NCBI GenBank assembly: GCA_021820245.1
Contig: JAKADT010000006.1
Coordinates: 1 to 37,162 of the forward strand
DNA from: Thermoplasmata archaeon
Lineage (GTDB): Archaea; Thermoplasmatota; Thermoplasmata; Thermoplasmatales; Thermoplasmataceae
Direction of reading: 5' to 3'
DNA: 37,162 nt
The position numbers were made by a program, and so were the translations under genes. Position 1 is the stretch's first letter. Every line of letters starts with the position of its first letter. The notes beneath the pieces were generated by a model. It was given only the letters and a program-made list of their open reading frames with translations, was not told the DNA's origin and made no database searches. This document shows, one piece after another, positions 1 through 9,310 of the stretch.

Positions 1-51
1 CTAAATCTGTTCCATACAAAATTTTAAGGTTAAATCCACATAAATGTACTC

Positions 52-1413
52 ATGGTTGTTTCTCCACTTGAATACAGATACGGCAGAGAAGAGGTAAAAT
101 TGATTTTTGATGAGGATTCAAGGCTGAAATACCTTTTGAAAATAGAGGTTGCAATTGCCCAGGCACAGTCGGAGCAGAATCTCATACCAAGAGAAGCCTT
201 CATAGAGATACAGAATGCGGTTAACTCTGGAAAAGTGAAACTTGAAAGAATCAAGGAGATCGAAAAGGAGACCAGACATGACATGATGGCACTTATCAGG
301 TCTCTAACCGAAGTGAGCGGTTCAGGTGGAAAATATGTGCACTTCGGTGTCACATCCAATGACATTCTTGATACCGCAACTGCGCTTCAGTTGAGAGATT
401 TCACACATTTCCTGATTGAAGATCTTATTGAGCTTCAGGGTGAACTTCTGAAGAAAGTTGAGGAACATATTCACAGCGTAATGCTGGGAAGAACACACGG
501 ACAGCATGCCAGCCCTATAACCTTTGGTCTCAAAATGGCGGTTTACCTGGCCGAGGTCAACAGGCATATACAGAGAGTAATGCAGGGCAGGGAGAGATAC
601 ATCGCAGGAAAAATACTTGGACCCGTTGGGACTGGTGCATCTCTTGGTGAAGCTGCACTGGAGATTCAGGACAGAGTTATGGAAATTCTTGGAATCCGGG
701 CGGAGACTGCGTCGACTCAGGTGGTTGATCGTGACCGCATCATAGAATTTCTATCCATAGTCAATAACATTGTTACTACACTTGAAAAAATATCAACTGA
801 AATAAGGAACCTTCAGAGATCAGAAATCGATGAGGTATCAGAATATTTTGACATGGAAAAGCAGGTGGGTTCCAGTGCAATGCCAAACAAGGTGAACCCG
901 GTTAATTCTGAAAACATAAGCAGTCTGTCAAGATTCATACGCAGTCTGATAATATCAGAATACGAGGCTGCAATAACCTGGCATGAGAGGGATCTTACAA
1001 ACAGTGCATCTGAAAGGTTTGTCATACCATATGCGTCAATATTAACAGATTATGTTCTAAAGAAAATGTCAAATGTGATCTCCACACTTATTGTAAAAAA
1101 GGAAAGAATGCTAGAAAATCTAATAGCTGATCCTCTTGTAATGGGGGAAAATATCGTTTCAACACTGACAGAGCACGGAGTCCCAAGACAGGATGCACAT
1201 GAGATGGTAAGAACTTCATCAATGGAGGTATATAGAACGGGAAAACCATTTAAAGAAACACTAATATCCAATGGAATATTGAAGTACTTATCTGAAGCTG
1301 AACTGCAACGGACTCTGAATCCAGAGGATTTTACTGGAAAGTCGGAGAAGATATGTCTCAATGTCATTGAGTCGTCAAAACTGTTGCTTCAGGAAGTATA
1401 CCGAGGGATCTGA
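52..1413 (+). CDS. purB: Adenylosuccinate lyase
   Basis: 453-aa ORF; fumarase/ASL superfamily signature GSSAMPNKVNPVNSE, GRTHGQHASPITFG and THDMMA-type N-terminal motifs. Confidence 0.95.
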   Translation: MVVSPLEYRYGREEVKLIFDEDSRLKYLLKIEVAIAQAQSEQNLIPREAFIEIQNAVNSGKVKLERIKEIEKETRHDMMALIRSLTEVSGSGGKYVHFGVTSNDILDTATALQLRDFTHFLIEDLIELQGELLKKVEEHIHSVMLGRTHGQHASPITFGLKMAVYLAEVNRHIQRVMQGRERYIAGKILGPVGTGASLGEAALEIQDRVMEILGIRAETASTQVVDRDRIIEFLSIVNNIVTTLEKISTEIRNLQRSEIDEVSEYFDMEKQVGSSAMPNKVNPVNSENISSLSRFIRSLIISEYEAAITWHERDLTNSASERFVIPYASILTDYVLKKMSNVISTLIVKKERMLENLIADPLVMGENIVSTLTEHGVPRQDAHEMVRTSSMEVYRTGKPFKETLISNGILKYLSEAELQRTLNPEDFTGKSEKICLNVIESSKLLLQEVYRGI

Positions 1414-2003
1414 TGAACGGTAATTTAAAGGAAGAAAAAACATTCAAAAAACAGATTATCGCAGATCTTTCGAGAGAGGAAAAATCAATATCCGGTCTTC
1501 ACAAATCGCTCGAGGAGCAGGGCATAGTAATACACAGGCTTGTTCTTACGGGCTACCTCAGGGCACTGGTCGATGTTGGATATCTGAAAGAGAAAGAGAT
1601 AAAGCCATCAAGAATATATTCAGTGCTGTATAACAATCAGCAGGACATTTACGAGATAGTTGGATCAGCTTCAAGAAATTATGATGAGGAGAATGCAGGG
1701 GACAATTCTCTGCGCATGCTTTTCTTCCTTTTCAACAGGCCAATTTTTCTCAGGGAGATAGAGAGGTGTGGTGTCGAACTCCCAAAAAACTACAAACGTG
1801 TAACTCCCCAGAAAAGAATGGAATATATTGAAAAACTGGGTGAAGCGGGCATAAAGATCCCTGCAAGCAACATGATGATGGAGCCGGTGAGTTCTGACTC
1901 AATGGTAACAATAAAAATACTCAGAGAAATTATAAATCTATCCCTGGATCTTAAGAGATACGTTGTCAGCATGGCAGATTATTCACAGAAGACACTGGAC
2001 TGA
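1413..2003 (+). CDS. Hypothetical protein, possible winged-helix regulator
   Basis: 196-aa ORF directly abutting purB (1-nt overlap); N-terminal HTH-like helices. Confidence 0.6.
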   Translation: MNGNLKEEKTFKKQIIADLSREEKSISGLHKSLEEQGIVIHRLVLTGYLRALVDVGYLKEKEIKPSRIYSVLYNNQQDIYEIVGSASRNYDEENAGDNSLRMLFFLFNRPIFLREIERCGVELPKNYKRVTPQKRMEYIEKLGEAGIKIPASNMMMEPVSSDSMVTIKILREIINLSLDLKRYVVSMADYSQKTLD

Positions 2004-2013
2004 GTTTCCAGGT

Positions 2014-2667
2014 TTACTGTTCTTCTGTTTTGGCACTGTTGATAATGAAGTAACCATGTGAACCCTGCCATAAGATTTCGGATTTTTCAATAAATATTTT
2101 TTTTCCATAACTTGTACCGTTCACAAAAGTTTCATATTCTCCACCTTCCCCGGTAATATTTATTCCATACCTTGCATTCTTTTTCTTGAGAATCTCAAGA
2201 TATTCTGTATCGATCTTCACGCCTAAATCGGTTGAGTCAAACCCCTCAGCGGACACCGATACAATGATTGGGACAATACCTCTGGCTATGATTTCCATCA
2301 GCTCTTTCTCCTGATCCATTCTCCACAGGGGCGTATAAGACATGATTCCCAGTTCAGTGCAGGCAGCCTCTATTCTTGTTTTCTGGTAATCAGAAGCTAT
2401 GGCCCCGGAAATTACAGCCTCAACATGATCTTTTTCAACCATACTGGCAATCAGTTTCCATAAATCATCCTCTGAAGTTTCAATGACATCCAGATCCAGG
2501 ATTTCAGCCACATAACGGGACATTCGTGCATTGGGGTAATGAAACATGAAAGAGAATTCCTCAGGAACAACTGTAATTGCAGCAATTATTTCAAAGCCCT
2601 GTTCTAACGCTATCTGCGCAGATAAAAACGAATCCTTTCCTCCTGAAAAAAGTGATACTGCCTTCAG
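2014..2667 (-). CDS. Diphthine--ammonia ligase / ATP-pyrophosphatase (Dph6, DUF71-like)
   Basis: ORF track starts at ATG 2547, but the frame stays open upstream and encodes LKAVSLFSGGKDSFLSAQIALEQGFEIIAAITVVPEEFSFMFHYPN, the SGGKDS PP-loop expected at the N-terminus; C-terminal GEGGEYETFV motif. Start probably CTG at 2667 (see findings). Confidence 0.85.
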   Translation of the reverse strand: MKAVSLFSGGKDSFLSAQIALEQGFEIIAAITVVPEEFSFMFHYPNARMSRYVAEILDLDVIETSEDDLWKLIASMVEKDHVEAVISGAIASDYQKTRIEAACTELGIMSYTPLWRMDQEKELMEIIARGIVPIIVSVSAEGFDSTDLGVKIDTEYLEILKKKNARYGINITGEGGEYETFVNGTSYGKKIFIEKSEILWQGSHGYFIINSAKTEEQ

Positions 2668-2926
2668 ATTTGCACCATCCTGATGCTGTATTTCAACTGA
2701 TCATAAATAAAGTACTTCGTGGGTAACGCCATGTGCCATAATCAGTGGTCACAATTAACAGAGAGGATACTTTATACTTTCTGTTAAACTGCATAACGGT
2801 CCATGTCAATTGCAGGATATCAGCATTGCTTTTTACTGGGAACTAACCTGGCAGTCTTTTATGGCAAACATAAAATTCACAAAACATTTTTCAAAAGATT
2901 TTTTACCCATACTGTCATCACAAATC

Positions 2927-3400
2927 ATGTCAGTTAATGTGGGAGAAAAGGCTCCCGACTTTGAAGCACTGGACACAAAACTGAAGAGCAGGAAACTATC
3001 AGACTACCGAGGTTCAAACGTTGTTCTTGCGTTTTTCCCCGGAGCTTTTACTGGGGTATGCACGAAAGAACTCTGTTCATTCAGGGATTCCATGGCAAAA
3101 TTTAACAAGCTGAACGGCAAAGTTGTTGGAATAAGCGTGGATGCACCATTTTCCCAGGCTGAATTTGCAAAGGTGAACAAACTTGAGTTTGATCTGCTCA
3201 GCGATGGTGACAGGAAAATAAGTACAAAGTATGATGTTCTTCACCATGATTTTGTTGGTGCAAAGGGTCTTACCGCATCAAAAAGGTCAGTGTTTATACT
3301 TGATAAGGACGGAACTGTAAGGTACAAATGGGTAAGTGAGGATCCGGGCAAAGAACCAGATTATAAACAGATAGAAGAAGAGCTCGAAAAACTTAACTGA
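2927..3400 (+). CDS. Peroxiredoxin (AhpC/TSA family)
   Basis: MSVNVGEKAPDFEALD...FFPGAFTGVCTKELCSFRD with peroxidatic Cys; N-terminal part of the ORF-track call (2810) looks like non-coding leader. Confidence 0.9.
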   Translation: MSVNVGEKAPDFEALDTKLKSRKLSDYRGSNVVLAFFPGAFTGVCTKELCSFRDSMAKFNKLNGKVVGISVDAPFSQAEFAKVNKLEFDLLSDGDRKISTKYDVLHHDFVGAKGLTASKRSVFILDKDGTVRYKWVSEDPGKEPDYKQIEEELEKLN

Positions 3401-3554
3401 ATTCTATCCGATCTGAAACCATATTCAACCTTTCTCTAATTTTCTACATCCATATTTTTGTGAATATTATCACTCGTGAGAGCTATTCCAACAAGATTGA
3501 AGCTATTAATTTCTATGATAAAAATTGTTTAATCCATGTATGTAATCCAGTTTA

Positions 3555-4037
3555 ATGAACAGGGACGTAGCCAGAAGGATAATTGCCCTTGTGGCCACAG
3601 AGAGGAAAAACAGCCCAAACGGATTGACCAGGCAGGATTTCATAACTACAATTGCTTATAAGAGAAAACTTATGGATCCAGACCTGATTGAAAAATTCAT
3701 TCAGGAGAGCATCAAGGAATCGCTTCTAATGGAAAAGGAGAAGAAGATTTTTCCAAACTTCAGTACCTCAGGGATAATAGTTCCATTGGATTTCCAGATA
3801 AACCCCGAACAGCTCTTTGCTGAAAATACTGATAAACCCATTGTGGACAGGATGCTTGATGCAATATCCGCATCTGGCAAGATGACGAAGAAAGAAGCCA
3901 TATCAAACTCCAGAGAAATAATGGAGTACATGAAACTTATAAATTTTGAAATTGCCCTCATGGCAGTTATGTCCGAAGAGGGAATAGATATCACCAATTT
4001 TCTTAAGGAATACACAATTCAGTATAACAGAGAATAA
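3555..4037 (+). CDS. DUF2240-like archaeal conserved hypothetical protein
   Basis: 160-aa ORF; pattern RQDFITTIAYKRKLMDPDLIEKFIQESI...F...GIIVPLDFQ resembles DUF2240. Confidence 0.6.
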   Translation: MNRDVARRIIALVATERKNSPNGLTRQDFITTIAYKRKLMDPDLIEKFIQESIKESLLMEKEKKIFPNFSTSGIIVPLDFQINPEQLFAENTDKPIVDRMLDAISASGKMTKKEAISNSREIMEYMKLINFEIALMAVMSEEGIDITNFLKEYTIQYNRE

Positions 4038-4039
4038 AG

Positions 4040-4774
4040 CTAGTCGGAGTTCAATCTCTGAGCTATCTTCATTGCCTGGTCCACATCTTCCTTTTCCATG
4101 GCCATGTCGCTTGCGAGATCATACATGAAATCAAGGGATTTTTTCAGATCTTTTTTCTCCTTCTTGTTCTTTATTTTTGAACATATCTTATCTATGAAGT
4201 CAAGCGCTTCCATGGAAAGTTCAAAAGCCCTGTCCGGATCCTTTTCCCTTTCAAGCGAAATCTTTCCCCTCATAGCTTCGAAATAGTTGTCCCAGTCTTC
4301 CACCTCTCCTGAGATTTCAATAACCTTGTTGTATATTTCAAGTGCCTTAGTTGCCCTACTCTTCCATTTCGAATAAAGCTCCGCAAGTGCATTGAGACTC
4401 ATGGAAAAGAGAACAGGATCTTCCGCTTCATCTGCTTTTTTAATTGCCGATGAGAAAAATTCTTCACTCTCTTCAAGCTTTTTCCCATCCATGTAAATAT
4501 AGCCCAGATTAAGATAATCCATAACAATCATGTCGGTTTCTTTGAGCTTTTCATGTATGGCAAGGGATTCCTTTCCAAATCTTCCGGAATTATCAGTGTT
4601 CTTTGGTTCAAGTGCGTAATACGCCTGTGAAAGCTTGTAACATAGTTCCGCCTTGTCCGGGTTATCTTCCTTCATAATCTCGTATGCCTTTGTGTATTCC
4701 CTGATTGAATCCATGAATTTGTCTTTCTGCAGGAAAGCATCACCGTTTTTTATGGTCTGTTCTATTTCATCCAT
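4040..4774 (-). CDS. TPR-repeat protein
   Basis: Helical repeats with TPR spacing (DKAELCYKLSQAYYALEP, MDYLNLGYIYMDGKKLEESEEFFSSAI). Confidence 0.7.
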   Translation of the reverse strand: MDEIEQTIKNGDAFLQKDKFMDSIREYTKAYEIMKEDNPDKAELCYKLSQAYYALEPKNTDNSGRFGKESLAIHEKLKETDMIVMDYLNLGYIYMDGKKLEESEEFFSSAIKKADEAEDPVLFSMSLNALAELYSKWKSRATKALEIYNKVIEISGEVEDWDNYFEAMRGKISLEREKDPDRAFELSMEALDFIDKICSKIKNKKEKKDLKKSLDFMYDLASDMAMEKEDVDQAMKIAQRLNSD

Positions 4775-4915
4775 CTAATCTAACTCCATTCCAGATGTAT
4801 TGCCTATTTATCAATAACTCGTTTATAAATTGTTGTTTTAGGTGTAAATGAATCCAACTTTCTGCATAAATTTAGATCGTTATCCTCGAATTTCTCAACT
4901 GCCCGGAATGGCATT

Positions 4916-5071
4916 TCAGTCCTGCTGATATGAAGTTAAAGGGACACCAGCCAGCCTCAGCAGATCTTTCTGTCTCTGTGTCAGTTCCGGCTGGAATTTC
5001 TTCACGATCTTTCCTCCTGCCTCGATCCAGTTCAACTGTACCAGGGAGAAGTCCCTAAGTACCCTGTTAAC
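4916..5071 (-). pseudogene. Transposase C-terminal remnant
   Basis: 52-codon frame VNRVLRDFSLVQLNWIEAGGKIVKKFQPELTQRQKDLLRLAGVPLTSYQQD* resembling the C-terminal tail of DDE (IS4/IS1634-like) transposases; no intact upstream part. Confidence 0.5.
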
Positions 5072-5287
5072 TGTCGGCTATTCGCATGATATGAATTCCT
5101 GGCATATCTGTATGGATTTTCTAAAAAAGTACTGCTGTTGGGTTTAAAAATCAGTAATACAAGCTTGTCGTGAAATTATTTCGTTGAGAAATTATCCAAA
5201 CATACAGGGAAAAGATCTAAAACTATCCTGCCATAGTGTAAGAATTTAATGTAAAAAAATTTATAATTAAACAATGATAACTCACAT

Positions 5288-5857
5288 ATGAAAACAATTG
5301 CTGTGGAGGATTCCACATATTCTAAGCTGTCAAAACTAAAGTTTACTCTGAATAGAATGAGGGGGACATCCTTAACATTCAGCGAATTGTTAGAAGATAC
5401 CATAAGAAAACCGCTTGGTATCTTATTGATCAATACCACCCTGAGAGAGGCACTTAAATCTCTGGTTAAATATCTTTCACAGGATGAGAGTATCCTCGGG
5501 GTCATTCTTTTTGGGTCAGTCGTTAAGAACACCTCTCATGCAATTAGCGATGTTGATCTTTTTATTTTAGTTAGAGACGCTGATTCAAGAACATTCGATC
5601 ACGTGGAGAGTTCTATCAGGAAAACTGAAATCGAATTCTTCGATCGCCTCGTGAGGAGCAAACTCCCTGTACATTTCGCTCCATTTATATGCAGTCCGGA
5701 CAAACGTGATTATGTGAGACCTATATTCTTTGATATAGCAGATAGTGGGGTGATACTTTTTGATCGCAATTCCGATGCGTCTGAGTTTATTGATAAATAT
5801 CTTTCACTGCCACACAACAGAAAATATACGGAGAATGGGGAGGTATTGACATGGTAA
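5288..5857 (+). CDS. MNT-type nucleotidyltransferase with N-terminal antitoxin-like (RHH/DUF7557-like) segment
   Basis: ILFGSVVKNTSHAISDVDLFILV = GSx(n)DxD minimal nucleotidyltransferase motif; N-term MKTIAVEDSTYSKLSKLK...TFSELLEDTI. Confidence 0.8.
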   Translation: MKTIAVEDSTYSKLSKLKFTLNRMRGTSLTFSELLEDTIRKPLGILLINTTLREALKSLVKYLSQDESILGVILFGSVVKNTSHAISDVDLFILVRDADSRTFDHVESSIRKTEIEFFDRLVRSKLPVHFAPFICSPDKRDYVRPIFFDIADSGVILFDRNSDASEFIDKYLSLPHNRKYTENGEVLTW

Positions 5858-6060
5858 ACATGCACCTGGCCGAAAGAGCGCTTGCAGATGCCGAAGAATG
5901 GTTACAATCCGCGGAAAAGCTGAGGGAGATCGGCGCAGGCCCAAAGATACTGTATTCACTTGAAATGGGAGTGGAATTGGGTGTTAAGGCACTTTTGCTT
6001 TACCACGGAATAGATTTTCCCAAGACACACAACGTATTGAACACGAAATGGAAAATATGA
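5851..6060 (+). CDS. HEPN-domain protein, apparently truncated
   Basis: Overlaps MNT gene; AERALADAEEWLQSAEKL...SLEMGVELGVKALLLYHGIDFPKTHN is the N-terminal half of a HEPN domain; stops at codon 70. Confidence 0.7.
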   Translation: MVNMHLAERALADAEEWLQSAEKLREIGAGPKILYSLEMGVELGVKALLLYHGIDFPKTHNVLNTKWKI

Positions 6061-6109
6061 ACTCCAATACGTGGGTATTTGGTGACATGTAGTGAGCTAA
6101 CGTTGAATT

Positions 6110-7366
6110 TCAGTGCATGCGTTTTACTATGGTCTCTGCTGTCTTTCTGTCAATTTTGCCTTCCATGATCATTTCACTGACCACTGCGTCCACTTCCTCT
6201 GGTCTTGCACCAGCCTCAAGTGCAATATTCCTGGCATGGAGGGACATATGTCCCCTCTGTATCCCCTCGTCACACAATGCCCTTAAGGCAGCAAAGTTCT
6301 GAGCCAGGCCAACCGCTGCAAGAACGTTGGCGAGATCAGTGGAATTTTCTACTCCAAGTATCTTTCTTGAAATTTTTGCCTTTTCCACAGTACCTGTTGT
6401 ACCGCCTACGGTACCCACCGCAAGCGGAATTTCAATGCTTCCAACAAGATCTCCATTCCGGTCTTCCTCAAATTTCGTCAGAGATAGATTTCCTGTCACA
6501 TGCCCGTAAGTGTGGGCATTTGCCTCAACGGATCTCCAGTCATTCATGGTAGCAAGTATAACAGCATCTATGCCGTTCATTATGCCCTTGTTGTGGGTGG
6601 CAGCCCTGTATGGATCAATATTTGCCAGTTCACAAGCCCTTACTATGTTCCTTACAATTTGCGTCCCACCAATAAGTTCTTTCGGAAACGTTGCCCTGGA
6701 TCTGGATACTCTCCTTACAGAGAGGTTGCTGAGTATCCTGAGAACACTTCTCCCTCCAGTAATATCCTCCACTATGGGTGCCACATGTTCACACATTGAA
6801 TTGACAACGTTTGCACCCATTGCATCTCTCACATCAACAAATATGTGAACAACGATCATGTCGTCAATTCCTTCAAATGTCCTTATTTCCATGTCTACTG
6901 CACCAGCAGATAGCCTGGAAAGTGTCTGGCTTCTTGTATTGCTCTCCCTGAGTATTGCCTCCTTCTTCAGCATTAGCGATTGAATGGCACTTTCCCTTGA
7001 CGGAATATTAACGATCTGAATCTGGCCAATCATAACCGGTCCTGAGGACTCTGATCTGAACCCACCTCTTTCTCTGGCAATCCTGGCAGCGTTTGAGCAT
7101 GCCGCTATAACAGAAGGCTCCTCTACCGCCATAGGGACAAGGTATTCTTTTCCGTTTACGATGAAATTGGTGGCAATTCCAAGGGGGATCTCAATGGTAG
7201 ATATAACATTCTCAATGAGTTTGTCAGCATGCTGGATTTCCATAGACCCGGTTTTTCTGAGTGTTTCGATCTCACTTTCCGAAAGTTCACTGAATTTTTT
7301 AACTATCTCCAGCCTTTCTTCCGGAGTTTTTTTGTAGAACCCTGAAATCTTTGATTGTTTTTCCAT
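6110..7366 (-). CDS. Hydroxymethylglutaryl-CoA reductase, class II (degradative-type)
   Basis: 418 aa; MEKQSKISGFYKKTPEERLEIV..., VDVRDAMGANVVNSMCE, AVGTVGGTTGT motifs. Confidence 0.92.
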   Translation of the reverse strand: MEKQSKISGFYKKTPEERLEIVKKFSELSESEIETLRKTGSMEIQHADKLIENVISTIEIPLGIATNFIVNGKEYLVPMAVEEPSVIAACSNAARIARERGGFRSESSGPVMIGQIQIVNIPSRESAIQSLMLKKEAILRESNTRSQTLSRLSAGAVDMEIRTFEGIDDMIVVHIFVDVRDAMGANVVNSMCEHVAPIVEDITGGRSVLRILSNLSVRRVSRSRATFPKELIGGTQIVRNIVRACELANIDPYRAATHNKGIMNGIDAVILATMNDWRSVEANAHTYGHVTGNLSLTKFEEDRNGDLVGSIEIPLAVGTVGGTTGTVEKAKISRKILGVENSTDLANVLAAVGLAQNFAALRALCDEGIQRGHMSLHARNIALEAGARPEEVDAVVSEMIMEGKIDRKTAETIVKRMH

Positions 7367-7473
7367 ATGAACCCGTAAATGTCATAGTCATATAAGATTT
7401 GGTTCAAAATGATCAATTTCGAAATGTCATTAGCAAATTAACATATAATTCATGGTGTTAACCTAACTAACCA

Positions 7474-8292
7474 ATGAATAGATGGGTGGATATAGTAAGG
7501 CCGGTAAACGGAGTAATGGGTATAGTTGCCACTCTCGTTTCTGCAGTTATTGGAGCAGGTCTGCACTTCAGTGCTTTTTATGTGAGCGTTGCATCTGCTG
7601 CAGCCATTGTATTTATGGTGATCTCAGCAGGTAACATCATTAACGATGTTGTTGATGTTGAAATAGACAGATTGAATCACCCGGACAGATCCCTTGTGAA
7701 ATTTCCAGAAATGATTCCAAAGGCTAAGATGCTATTCGTGGTACTCTTCATTGTGCCTTTAATCCTGTCAATACTTTTCATATCAATTATGGCACTGCTT
7801 CTCGTCATTGTAGCTGAAATACTTCTGATCACATATGAGCTATATACGAAGAAACTTGGCATAACGGGGAACATTACAATAAGTATTCTTGTTGGACTCA
7901 TATTTATATTCGGAGGAATTGCAGTCAATTCTGTCGTGAGAATGTTTCTGCTCTTCGGTATGGCATCTCTTGCAAACCTTGCAAGGGAGATCACTAAAGA
8001 TGTTCAGGACATGGAAGGAGATGTGGACAGAAAGACATTTCCAAAGAGATACGGAAAACAGATTTCGTCAATATTCGCGGCCGTTTTTACAGTTGCAGCT
8101 GTGATTATATCATTCATACCTTATTACCTCGGAATATTCTCCATATACTATCTGTTGATTGTTCTCGTTTCTGATGTGTTTTTCATCATGTCAGTCTATA
8201 TTCTTTTTGGAGATCCCGAGAGAGGGCAAAAGATATCAAAGTATGCAATGATACTGGGACTGGCAGCATTCTTTATCGGTGGTCTGGCATGA
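7474..8292 (+). CDS. UbiA-family geranylgeranylglycerol-phosphate geranylgeranyltransferase (DGGGP synthase)
   Basis: Polytopic UbiA protein with NIINDVVDVEIDRLNHPDRSL and REITKDVQDMEGD prenyltransferase motifs; adjacent to GGGP synthase. Confidence 0.9.
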   Translation: MNRWVDIVRPVNGVMGIVATLVSAVIGAGLHFSAFYVSVASAAAIVFMVISAGNIINDVVDVEIDRLNHPDRSLVKFPEMIPKAKMLFVVLFIVPLILSILFISIMALLLVIVAEILLITYELYTKKLGITGNITISILVGLIFIFGGIAVNSVVRMFLLFGMASLANLAREITKDVQDMEGDVDRKTFPKRYGKQISSIFAAVFTVAAVIISFIPYYLGIFSIYYLLIVLVSDVFFIMSVYILFGDPERGQKISKYAMILGLAAFFIGGLA

Positions 8293-9029
8293 AGGTTTAC
8301 GATGAAATAATATCAACACTGAAAAACGACAAGATTCACATGACACTCATAGATCCAGCCTCGCAGGATGTCGACAGGGCCGCGGCAATTGCAAAGGAGG
8401 CAGACAGGGCCGGAACAGATTATTTCATGATCGGAGGTTCAACAGAAATTGACTCGAAGAGAATGGACTGCACAATAGGGGAGATCAGGAAGGTAACGGA
8501 CAAGAAAATAATAATATTCCCAGGTTCTTCTTCCATGCTGAGCAGAAAGGCAGATGCCATATACTTCATGACGCTAATGAATTCACGAAATCCAGAATTT
8601 ATCGTGAAACATCAGGTCAAGGCAGCCCCCATTCTCCGAAGTATAAAAATGGAGACAATTTCCATGGGGTACATAATCTTCAAGCCAGGAATGACTGTGG
8701 GAAGGATAGGAGAGGCAGATCTTCTGGACGAGACAAATATGGAGGAGGCGGTTTCCTACTCAATAGCGGCAGAGATGTTCGGACTGAAGATGCTGTATCT
8801 GGAGGCAGGAAGTGGATCTCCAAGCCATATCAGACCTGATACTGTCAGTGGGGTGAGATCCTCTGTATCGATTCCACTCATAGTGGGAGGGGGGATACGT
8901 GATCCCGAAGCTTCTAGAAAAATATCACAGGCAGGGGCGGACATCATAGTTACCGGTACTGTTGCGGAGAAATCCTCTAATATAGAGAAGGTTCTGGGAA
9001 ACATAATAAAATCCATGAAAAGATTCTGA
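8289..9029 (+). CDS. Geranylgeranylglyceryl phosphate synthase
   Basis: TIM-barrel with HMTLIDPASQD, MIGGSTEID, YLEAGSGSP, IVGGGIRDPE motifs; ATGA overlap with upstream gene. Confidence 0.92.
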   Translation: MKVYDEIISTLKNDKIHMTLIDPASQDVDRAAAIAKEADRAGTDYFMIGGSTEIDSKRMDCTIGEIRKVTDKKIIIFPGSSSMLSRKADAIYFMTLMNSRNPEFIVKHQVKAAPILRSIKMETISMGYIIFKPGMTVGRIGEADLLDETNMEEAVSYSIAAEMFGLKMLYLEAGSGSPSHIRPDTVSGVRSSVSIPLIVGGGIRDPEASRKISQAGADIIVTGTVAEKSSNIEKVLGNIIKSMKRF

Positions 9030-9067
9030 AACTGGAAGATTTTATAGTTTCCCCACAATACGGTTCC

Positions 9068-9310
9068 ATGGTTACTTTCAGGGTTGAGGTCAGGTATCTT
9101 CCCGGTGTTGAAGATCCTGAGGCTTTAACTGTCAAGAGGAATTTGAAAATTCTGGGTTATGATTCCGTTTCTGGAGTCAGTATGGCAAGGATTTACGAAC
9201 TTACATTTGAGGATGGAAAAGATGCCCATGAAAAAGTGGAAAAACTGGCCAGGAATCTCCTATCAAATCCCGTAATAAACAGCTACACCATCACTGAGAC
9301 GGGTGACTGA
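9068..9310 (+). CDS. purS: Phosphoribosylformylglycinamidine synthase subunit PurS
   Basis: 80-aa protein VEVRYLPGVEDPEALTVKRNLKILGYDSV...; directly precedes purL. Confidence 0.92.
   Translation: MVTFRVEVRYLPGVEDPEALTVKRNLKILGYDSVSGVSMARIYELTFEDGKDAHEKVEKLARNLLSNPVINSYTITETGD

Noticed and set aside
6205-6848. Several plus-strand ORFs (6205-6552, 6327-6509, 6500-6799, 6510-6848)
   Set aside because: Antisense to the well-supported HMG-CoA reductase; low-complexity unlikely peptides
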